A stretch of 64,000 nucleotides of DNA from the NCBI RefSeq assembly GCF_003075415.1, contig NZ_QDAH01000010.1, forward strand, positions 1 through 64,000, read 5' to 3'. This DNA is from Microvirga sp. KLBC 81 (lineage in GTDB: Bacteria > Pseudomonadota > Alphaproteobacteria > Rhizobiales > Beijerinckiaceae). The notes under the pieces were generated by a model. It did not search any database. It saw only the letters and a program-made list of their open reading frames with translations, and was not told the origin of the DNA. The position numbers were made by a program, and so were the translations under genes. Positions within the stretch are counted from its first letter, which is position 1; each line of letters begins with the position of its first letter. Shown here one piece after another: positions 56,002 to 62,372 of this stretch.

Positions 56002-57768
56002 ATGCGTGATTGGCGCAAGACGGCGTTATGGCTGGGCCTGATCGGGTCGGCGTCACTCTTGTCTCTCTCCGCAATGGCGCAGACCATCACGAGCGGCTCG
56101 CCCCAGCCTGTTCTTGCACAGAACCCCGCCGAACCATCGTTCCACGATGTGTCGATGCCTCCCGTAACGGAAAGGGAGAACACGGCCCTCCAGGCAATCC
56201 CCGTGCCCGAGCCCGCGCCGGGGACCCTCGACACTGCCGATCTGAAGCCGGCTCCCACTATCGAGATTCCCTTACCTGATGCCGCACCTGTAACCGCACT
56301 CATGCAGCGGGATGTGCTGCGCATCGCGATGGAAGGCCTGCTCGCCAGCGATGCAGCCATGCGCGATCTGCGCTTGAGCAAGAAAGAGCGCGAGGCTCTG
56401 ACGGCCTTCTATGCACAGGCCGAGCGCCCCTTGGCCTGGGCGCAGGATGGCGCTTTCACACCCGCCGCCATGGGAGCCGCCGCGCGGCTGAAGGCTGCCG
56501 ACGAGGACGGGCTCGATTCAACCGCCTATCCCCTGCCCGATCTGAGGCTGCGTAAGGACGCGGCGCCCGCCCAATGGGCCGAAGCGGACCTCAAGCTCTC
56601 GGCGTCTGTGATCCGCTATGCGCGCGATGCCCGCGGCGGACGCATCGAGCCGTCCAGCCTCTCCCGGCTGGTAACGCCGAAACTGGCGATCCCCAATGCC
56701 GACGACATTCTAAAGAAAGTGGCCTTCGCAAAGGACGCGAATGCGGCGCTCGCCTCCTACAACCCGCCGCATGCGGGCTATCGCGCTCTCAAGGAGCGGC
56801 TTGCGGAACTGCGCGCCAATCATCCCTCGCAGCCCAGCGTGCGCGTGCCCAAGGGCCCGGCGCTTCGGGTCGGCATGAAGGACCCGCGCGTGCCGCTGAT
56901 CCGCGCTCGCTTCAATCTGAAGGACGACCGGAACCAGAATGTCTATGACGAGCGTCTGGCCTCGGCGGTCGCCGCCTTCCAGAAGGAAAAGGGCCTGCCC
57001 ACCAACGGCATTCTCACGCCGCAGACGGTCGCTGCCCTTTCCGGTCCCTCGCTGGCGCAGCGGGAAGCGGGGTTGATCGCCAACATGGAGCGCTGGCGCT
57101 GGCTGCCGGAGGATCTTGGGGCACGCCACATCATGGTGAACGTGCCCGAGTTCCGCCTGCAGCTCATGGAAGGCGGCAAGGTTGCCCACGAGACGCGGGT
57201 GATCGTCGGCAAGGAGCAATCGCAGACGCCGATCTTCTCCGAGGAGATGAAGTACCTCGTGGTCAACCCGTCCTGGACGATTCCGCCGTCCATCATGAAG
57301 AAAGAGATTTTACCTGCTCTCGCGAACGATCCGTATTACGCCGCGAGGAAGGGCTACAGGATCATTCGCAGGGGTGATCGCATCATGGTGCAGCAGCCTC
57401 CAGGCGAGCGCAACGCGCTGGGCTTCGTGAAGTTCATGTTCCCCAACCAGCACGCGGTCTATCTGCACGATACGCCCAACCGCAATCTGTTCTCGGCCTC
57501 CAAACGCGCCTTCAGCCATGGCTGCGTGCGCGTGGACAAGCCCTTCGCGCTTGCGGAAGAGATCATGGGTGAGGACGGCAAGTGGACCGAGGAGAAGCTG
57601 CGAGGCCTGATCGGAAAGGGCGAGCGCACGGTGTTCCTGCCCAAGCCCCTGCCCGTGCACTTGGCTTACTTTACGCTCGCGGCTGACGAGAAGGGCGGGC
57701 TCAAGTCCTTCCCCGATCTCTACGGCCTCGATCAGAAGGTCCGGGCGGCTCTCAACCTCGCTCCCTGA
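56002..57768 (+). CDS. Murein L,D-transpeptidase (YcbB/LdtD-like)
   Basis: A 588-aa periplasmic enzyme that forms 3-3 cross-links in peptidoglycan or attaches proteins. It has a signal peptide (cleavage after AMA, about residue 26), a Pro-rich linker, a helical scaffold domain (about 95-270), a peptidoglycan-binding domain (about 285-345, with DERLASAVAAFQKEKGLPTN) and a YkuD catalytic domain with SHGCVRVDKP, nucleophile Cys508. The domain order matches the large LdtD type. AAGGGAG lies upstream of the ATG. A terminator follows nine bases after the stop. Confidence 0.93.
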   Translation: MRDWRKTALWLGLIGSASLLSLSAMAQTITSGSPQPVLAQNPAEPSFHDVSMPPVTERENTALQAIPVPEPAPGTLDTADLKPAPTIEIPLPDAAPVTALMQRDVLRIAMEGLLASDAAMRDLRLSKKEREALTAFYAQAERPLAWAQDGAFTPAAMGAAARLKAADEDGLDSTAYPLPDLRLRKDAAPAQWAEADLKLSASVIRYARDARGGRIEPSSLSRLVTPKLAIPNADDILKKVAFAKDANAALASYNPPHAGYRALKERLAELRANHPSQPSVRVPKGPALRVGMKDPRVPLIRARFNLKDDRNQNVYDERLASAVAAFQKEKGLPTNGILTPQTVAALSGPSLAQREAGLIANMERWRWLPEDLGARHIMVNVPEFRLQLMEGGKVAHETRVIVGKEQSQTPIFSEEMKYLVVNPSWTIPPSIMKKEILPALANDPYYAARKGYRIIRRGDRIMVQQPPGERNALGFVKFMFPNQHAVYLHDTPNRNLFSASKRAFSHGCVRVDKPFALAEEIMGEDGKWTEEKLRGLIGKGERTVFLPKPLPVHLAYFTLAADEKGGLKSFPDLYGLDQKVRAALNLAP

Positions 57769-57776
57769 TTTCCTTC

Positions 57777-57804
57777 AAAAGCGGCCTTCAAGGGCTGCTT
57801 TTTT
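57777..57804 (+). terminator. Terminator of the L,D-transpeptidase gene
   Basis: Ten-bp stem AAAAGCGGCC / GGCTGCTTTT (one G-U) with a six-base loop, then TTTG. Confidence 0.82.
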
Positions 57805-57907
57805 GTGGCTCATTTAACTTCAAGGTAACCGTCTTCGGCAAAGATCCTTTCACTATAAGTGATTACTGCACTGCCCCGAGTGCAGCGAGTACAAGACGAG
57901 TATCACA

Positions 57908-59572
57908 GTGAGAGTATTGCGTTCGGACGGCTTGGTGCGTCGCGCCGGCATTGGTCTTGCAGCCTTTGTGGCCGTCATGGTCGGCGGCGTGCGCGGCACG
58001 CAGGATGCCATCGCCAACGGCGATACGCGCACGTTGACCTTCTATCACAACAACACCAAGGAAACTCTCACCGTCACCTTCCGGCGCAACGGCCAGTACG
58101 ATTCTGCCGCCTTGCAGCAGCTCAACTGGTTCCTGCGCGATTGGCGGCGAGACGAGCCGACCCGCATGGACCCGCGCCTGTTCGACACGGTGTGGGAGGT
58201 CTATCGCGAGGTGGGCTCCAGCGCGCCCGTGCACGTGAACTCGGCCTATCGGTCGCCGCAGACCAATTCCATGCTGCGCCGGCGTTCCAGCGCCGTGGCC
58301 AAGCACAGTCAACACATGCTGGGCAAGGCCATGGACTTCTACCTGCCCGACGTCTCTGCCGCGCGCCTGCGCGCCGTCGGCATGAAGCTCCAGAACGGCG
58401 GCGTCGGCTATTATCCCAACGCCTATACGCCGTTCGTGCATCTCGATGTGGGCAGCGTCCGCGCCTGGCCGCGCATGACGCGCGACCAGCTCGTGAACCT
58501 CTTCCCCGATGGCAGGACGGTGCATATTCCGGCCGATGGCAGGCCTTTGCCTGGCTACGACATCGCCCGTGCCGAGGTGCTGGCCAAGGGCGGCACTGTG
58601 GCAGGTTACTCGGCTTATGCGGATGCTGAAGAGGCGATTGCCGCCCAGCAGCCACGCCGCAAGAGCTTCTGGGCGACCTTGTTCGGCCTTGAGGATGAGG
58701 AGGAGGATGCGGAGGAGATCCGCACCGCTTCCCGCCCGGGCCGCGCGCTCGTGGCATCGCGCAGCACCGGCTATGCGCCGGGCAGCTCCTACACGGACGA
58801 TGCATCCCCCCAGACCGTCCTGCAGCAATACGAGAACAGGAACGCGCCTGTTGCGCGTCAGGCTCCTGTGATGGTGGCGCAGGTGCGGCGTGAGCCTGCT
58901 CCGGCACCCGCCGTGGTGGCCGCAATGGCACCGGCTCTGCGCGAGGATCTGTCACCTCCTGCATCGGCTCCTCTGCCGCCGACCCGCATCAGCGGCATGC
59001 CGAGCACGGTCGATACGCCAAGCGGCCCGACACTCGCATGGCAGCAGGGACCGGGAGCGCAGGACGAAATGTCGATTGCCAAGGGCATGACTTTTGCGCC
59101 GATGCCGCCGCGCCGTCCCGATGCGGATGACGCGGGCGAGACCACCGTGCTCGCCTATGCCCCGCTCCCGCCTGCACGCCCCGGCTCTCTGGCTGCAACG
59201 AATCCGATCCCGCTGCAGGCCGAACTGCGTGGAGCTGTGGAGGTCACGTCCGCAAGCGCAGTGCCCCTGCCCCCGCCGCGTCCTGATCGTGCTGTCGCTG
59301 TGGCTTCCGCCGACCCCGTCGATATTCCGGTCACAGGCTCGACGCCAAAGGATCTGCCCAAAATTGCCCCGAAGGACACCAAGACGAAAACGACTGCTAC
59401 TCCCGAGCCGAAGGCTTCTGCAGCCCATGCGCCACAGAAATCGACGGCGCTGAGCGCCTTGATGGCGGCGGAACCCAGCGTCCATATGGGCTTCTCCAAC
59501 AAGGCCGTGGGGGATCTCGCGACGAACCGGTTTACCGGTCCGGCCGTCAAGCCGCTGCCGATGGTCAGATAA
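57908..59572 (+). CDS. DUF882 (M15-like, YcbK-type) protein with long Pro-rich tail
   Basis: A 554-aa exported protein. An N-terminal hydrophobic segment (about 11-30) serves as signal or anchor. The DUF882 domain (about 42-200) keeps the zinc-site pattern: SAYRSPQTN, then AKHSQHMLGKAMDFYLP (H-x-x-G-x-A-x-D) and PFVHLDVG with the third ligand. Relatives of this fold (YcbK/MepK) are peptidoglycan endopeptidases that cut 3-3 cross-links, which suits the L,D-transpeptidase just upstream. The last 300 residues are Pro/Ala/Thr-rich and low-complexity. The start is GTG at 57908 with a poor Shine-Dalgarno. Confidence 0.88.
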   Translation: MRVLRSDGLVRRAGIGLAAFVAVMVGGVRGTQDAIANGDTRTLTFYHNNTKETLTVTFRRNGQYDSAALQQLNWFLRDWRRDEPTRMDPRLFDTVWEVYREVGSSAPVHVNSAYRSPQTNSMLRRRSSAVAKHSQHMLGKAMDFYLPDVSAARLRAVGMKLQNGGVGYYPNAYTPFVHLDVGSVRAWPRMTRDQLVNLFPDGRTVHIPADGRPLPGYDIARAEVLAKGGTVAGYSAYADAEEAIAAQQPRRKSFWATLFGLEDEEEDAEEIRTASRPGRALVASRSTGYAPGSSYTDDASPQTVLQQYENRNAPVARQAPVMVAQVRREPAPAPAVVAAMAPALREDLSPPASAPLPPTRISGMPSTVDTPSGPTLAWQQGPGAQDEMSIAKGMTFAPMPPRRPDADDAGETTVLAYAPLPPARPGSLAATNPIPLQAELRGAVEVTSASAVPLPPPRPDRAVAVASADPVDIPVTGSTPKDLPKIAPKDTKTKTTATPEPKASAAHAPQKSTALSALMAAEPSVHMGFSNKAVGDLATNRFTGPAVKPLPMVR

Positions 59573-59574
59573 GG

Positions 59575-59602
59575 AAAAGGGCCCCTCTCGGGGCCCTTTT
59601 TG
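59575..59602. terminator. Bidirectional terminator between DUF882 and DUF1989 genes
   Basis: Perfect 11-bp stem AAAAGGGCCCC / GGGGCCCTTTT (59575-59585, 59590-59600) with a TCTC loop. It sits three bases after one stop codon and five before the convergent one, and has T-runs on both strands. Confidence 0.93.
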
Positions 59603-59605
59603 GTT

Positions 59606-60466
59606 TCAGTCGCCGTGCCTGCGGCTGTAGCTGTTGCGAGGCGCTGGCGCCCAGCCCTCAGGTGCGGTCTTCGGCTTGTAGATCTCGACGAGCAGCGGAT
59701 GGCATACCGCCACATCGCTCGAATGCTCCGAACTGCAATCACCGCCGGGGCAGGCCGACAAAGCGCCGAGAAGATCGATCTCTGCGAAGAACTCCAGGTA
59801 ATCGCCGGGACGCACGGGGCTCGCCTTCATGAAGTACTGGCCGGTGTCGCGCGTGAAGCCCGTGCACATGAAGACGTTGAGCACGTCGTGCACCGCAGGT
59901 TCCACGGACTCGCGCGAGCGTCCGACCTTGTCTGCGAGCGCGCGCGTCAGGTTCGAATGGCAGCAATGGTGATATTCGCGACCGGAGAGGAGCTTGTGCG
60001 TGTAGGGATCGCAGCGCGTGCCGATGACGTCGTGCACCGAGCCGCCAAACTCGTCGAAGCCATACCAGTCGAGCGTATCATGCGTGATCGTCGCCATGGG
60101 CCGTAGGTAAGGCAGGCATGACCAGAGCTGATCGCCGGTGGACAGATGCGTGCCGTGCAGCGCGCGCGTCTTGCCGGAGAAGAAGCGCTCGCCCAGATCC
60201 TCCGCTGCCCAGAGGTTCAAGTCTCCCACCTGCGGGCCTTCGATGCTCACGATGCGAAAGAAGGAGCCGGCCGGCACCGAGAAGCAGCGCGCTTCGCGCG
60301 GCGGCACGATGACTTCATCCACCTTCTGCCAGCCCTCACGCACCGCCTGATAGGCCGCGAGGTCTGGTCGCGGCAGGGTGTCGACGGGATAGCAGATGAC
60401 CGGAGGAATCTTCCGGCGCGCCTCGGCGTCCTGCGGTTCCGTCACTTCGTTACGCGCTCGCTTCAT
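59606..60466 (-). CDS. DUF1989 / urea carboxylase-associated family protein
   Basis: A 286-aa protein of the DUF1989 family, often found with urea carboxylase transport genes but here alone. The recognisable core is FRIVSIEGPQVGDLNLW and later FSGKTRALHGTHLSTGDQLW, then HHCCHSNLTRAL and VLNVFMCTGFT with Cys/His residues that could bind a metal. The ATG at 60466 has AGGAGAGG upstream; 28 extra upstream codons are discarded. Divergent from the thioesterase gene. Confidence 0.87.
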   Translation of the reverse strand: MKRARNEVTEPQDAEARRKIPPVICYPVDTLPRPDLAAYQAVREGWQKVDEVIVPPREARCFSVPAGSFFRIVSIEGPQVGDLNLWAAEDLGERFFSGKTRALHGTHLSTGDQLWSCLPYLRPMATITHDTLDWYGFDEFGGSVHDVIGTRCDPYTHKLLSGREYHHCCHSNLTRALADKVGRSRESVEPAVHDVLNVFMCTGFTRDTGQYFMKASPVRPGDYLEFFAEIDLLGALSACPGGDCSSEHSSDVAVCHPLLVEIYKPKTAPEGWAPAPRNSYSRRHGD

Positions 60467-60608
60467 CGACCTCTCCTGGCAATGGTTGTCCCTTTCGCCC
60501 TTCCCTATAGAAGAGCGGGGTGCGAGCGGCGACAAAAAACAGTTCCGCAACGGGATCTTTTGCTGTCGCGCCCTTTGCTGTTCTATGGCCGGAGCCCAAG
60601 GACAAAAG

Positions 60609-61055
60609 ATGATCGATGCGAACCCTCAACGCCCTCTGGAGGCATATCCACACAGGACATCCGCCGAGATCCGCTATGCGGACATGGACCGGCAGGGACA
60701 TGTGAACAACGCGGTCTTCGCCACCTACTCGGAAATCGGCCGGGTGGCTTTCATGTATGATCCTGCAAGGCCGCTCGCGCCAAAAGGTACGAGCTTCGTG
60801 ATCGCACGGCTGCTGATCGATTTCCGCTCGGAGCTCTTCTGGCCCGGCACGGTCGATATCGGCACAGGGGTTCTCAAAATCGGCCGCAGCTCGTTCACGC
60901 TGGCGCAGGGCATGTTCAATGACGGTCGTCTCGCTGCGACGGCGGAGGCCACCATTGTCATGGTCGACAGGCAGACGCGCCGCTCGACGCCGCTCCCCGC
61001 GGATACGGTCGGCGTCTTGCAGAGCCTCCGTCTGGACGACCTGCCTCAGGATTGA
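60609..61055 (+). CDS. Hotdog-fold acyl-CoA thioesterase (4HBT type)
   Basis: A 148-aa thioesterase with IRYADMDRQGHVNNAVFATY, giving the D-x-x-x-H-V-N-N active-site pattern of 4-hydroxybenzoyl-CoA thioesterase relatives such as FadM. The ATG at 60609 has AAGGA six bases before it; an in-frame ATG eight codons upstream is less well placed. The last ten residues are encoded within an 18-bp inverted repeat. Confidence 0.9.
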   Translation: MIDANPQRPLEAYPHRTSAEIRYADMDRQGHVNNAVFATYSEIGRVAFMYDPARPLAPKGTSFVIARLLIDFRSELFWPGTVDIGTGVLKIGRSSFTLAQGMFNDGRLAATAEATIVMVDRQTRRSTPLPADTVGVLQSLRLDDLPQD

Positions 61056-61074
61056 AGCAGGTCGTCCAGACGGA
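61027..61074. repeat. Perfect 18-bp inverted repeat at the thioesterase 3' end
   Basis: The arms 61027-61044 and 61057-61074 (TCCGTCTGGACGACCTGC and its exact complement) flank a 12-base loop containing the thioesterase stop codon. It is a strong hairpin but no T-run follows. Both strands read as R-L-D-D-L near a stop codon. Confidence 0.8.
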
Positions 61075-61360
61075 AGAGATCGCCGACCTCGTCATCGGTC
61101 ACAGGATCTTCGTCGATATCGGCTTCCCATTTTGCGATTTCGGGGCGGCCTGCAATTATGTTGCCGCGGCTGCAACACCTTGAGCCTGAGCAGGAAGCTC
61201 CGAGGAAGTCCAGATGATGGAGTGGGGGCTGGCTCCAATCTCTCGATGCGCTTCGCTGGTACTCCGTTCGGGCGGCCTCCGTTTTGGATCGCCCCCTTAA
61301 GGGCAATCGCTTACATCCGCCCGCAGTCCTAGAAATCACGCTGGATACGTGGAGCAGACC
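61075..61360. other. Gap without a clear gene; possible remnant on the minus strand
   Basis: No convincing gene is visible. The minus strand has a frame ending at 61046 whose last 35 codons look protein-like (GRPEIAKWEADIDEDPVTDD, acidic) but it has no start codon with a Shine-Dalgarno and its upstream part is unlike coding sequence. It may be the eroded 3' end of a gene. Confidence 0.3.
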
Positions 61361-61501
61361 GTGCAGGACGAGGATGCCGAGCCAATTCTGGAGGTCCAAT
61401 CCCGGTCGCCGGCGAATGATCGCCTGGCGCTGGTGATGGATTGGGTCGGCCTGTCAGCAGCCATCGGCATGATCGTGGCTGCCGTTATCATCGCTACGTG
61501 A
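61361..61501 (+). CDS. Putative single-helix membrane protein, 46 aa
   Basis: A frame starting at GTG 61361 has GGAG six bases upstream. Its product has a charged N-terminus (MQDEDAEPILEVQSRSP), a middle RLALVMDWVG and a hydrophobic C-terminal helix of about 20 residues ending in IIAT. The composition change from charged to membrane-like is what supports it; an in-frame GTG at 61349 is an alternative start. No family recognised. Confidence 0.5.
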   Translation: MQDEDAEPILEVQSRSPANDRLALVMDWVGLSAAIGMIVAAVIIAT

Positions 61502-61592
61502 TCCGTCCGCTGGCGCAGGGCGAGAGCTCTCGCGCTCCTTGAGAACCGATCCGTCTCCCGGCCCTTGAGAAAACTGCATGTAACATCCTGTA

Positions 61593-61615
61593 ATTGGATT
61601 ATAATCAATTCCAAT
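61593..61615. promoter_or_regulatory. AT-rich near-palindrome upstream of the usp gene
   Basis: ATTGG and CCAAT flank a 13-base centre containing the exact palindrome GATTATAATC (61597-61606). It stands out in a GC-rich genome, 68 bases before the usp start. It could hold a -10 element (TATAAT) or an operator; unproven. Confidence 0.4.
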
Positions 61616-61682
61616 ATCCAAGGTTGGGCTGATCATGGCTCCATCGCGAGGGGAAGCTGAGCAGCCCAGCGAGGAGGTTCCT

Positions 61683-62120
61683 ATGTACAGGCACATTCTG
61701 ATCGCAACCGACGGATCATCTCTGGCATCACGCGGTGTCGCGCATGGCGTGCAACTGGCCAAGGCGTTAAACGCCAAGGTTACTCTGCTCACGGTCTCGG
61801 AGCGGTTTCATACCTTCAGCCTGAATGCCGCGCAGCTTGAAGAGACAGCCTCTTCCTTCAAGGAACACATGACGAAGGAGGCGTCCAAGACCCTTGAGGA
61901 GGCCGCCAGGGTCGCTGCGGATGCAGGCGTCGAGTCAGCCCTCATCCATCATGAGGATGACGAACCTTATCAGGCTATCGTTCGTACTGCGGAAGGCCGA
62001 GGCTGTGATCTGATCGTGATGGCATCCCACGGCCGTGGCGGTGTTTCCGCCATGTTTCTCGGCAGCGAGACCCTGAAAGTTCTTTCACACTCGAAGCTGC
62101 CGGTCCTTGTCGTCCACTAG
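61683..62120 (+). CDS. Universal stress protein (UspA family)
   Basis: A 145-aa Usp domain: MYRHILIATDGSSLASRGVA gives the conserved first strand and Asp10, and ASHGRGGVSAMFLGSETLKV is the G-x2-G-x9-G-[ST] ATP-binding motif, so it is likely the ATP-binding type. The ATG at 61683 has GAGGAGG upstream. Its TAG stop coincides with the first bases of a family B repeat. It is followed by phosphoenolpyruvate synthase. Confidence 0.93.
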   Translation: MYRHILIATDGSSLASRGVAHGVQLAKALNAKVTLLTVSERFHTFSLNAAQLEETASSFKEHMTKEASKTLEEAARVAADAGVESALIHHEDDEPYQAIVRTAEGRGCDLIVMASHGRGGVSAMFLGSETLKVLSHSKLPVLVVH

Positions 62121-62254
62121 AGCATCGTGCTTAAAAAGTGGACCCGGTTTTCGCTGACGCGGACCTCCGGTTCCGCATCAACGATGCTCGGCTTGAAAGA
62201 GGAAGCATCGGATGGGTCCCAAAAGTGGAATCCACTTCTGGGTCCGATGCTTTA
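62119..62254. repeat. Dispersed repeat family B, copy 4
   Basis: AGAGCATCGTGCTTAAAAAG, then GTGGACCCGGTTTTCGC, the GACGCGGACCTCCGGTTCCGC insertion also seen in copy 2, AACGATGCTC, and CAAAAGTGGAATCCACTTCT ending GGGTCCGATGCT. It occupies most of the usp-ppsA gap; the remaining bases to 62360 show nothing else. Confidence 0.83.
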
Positions 62255-62372
62255 GCACCTTCACGGGTGAGCTCCTCACGGGCCGCTGATGTGAGGGGCT
62301 CGTCCTTCTGATCATGGAATAGACAAGCTGGGCCAGACTCAGCCGTTGCCGGATCTCGAAATGGGGTTCCCC

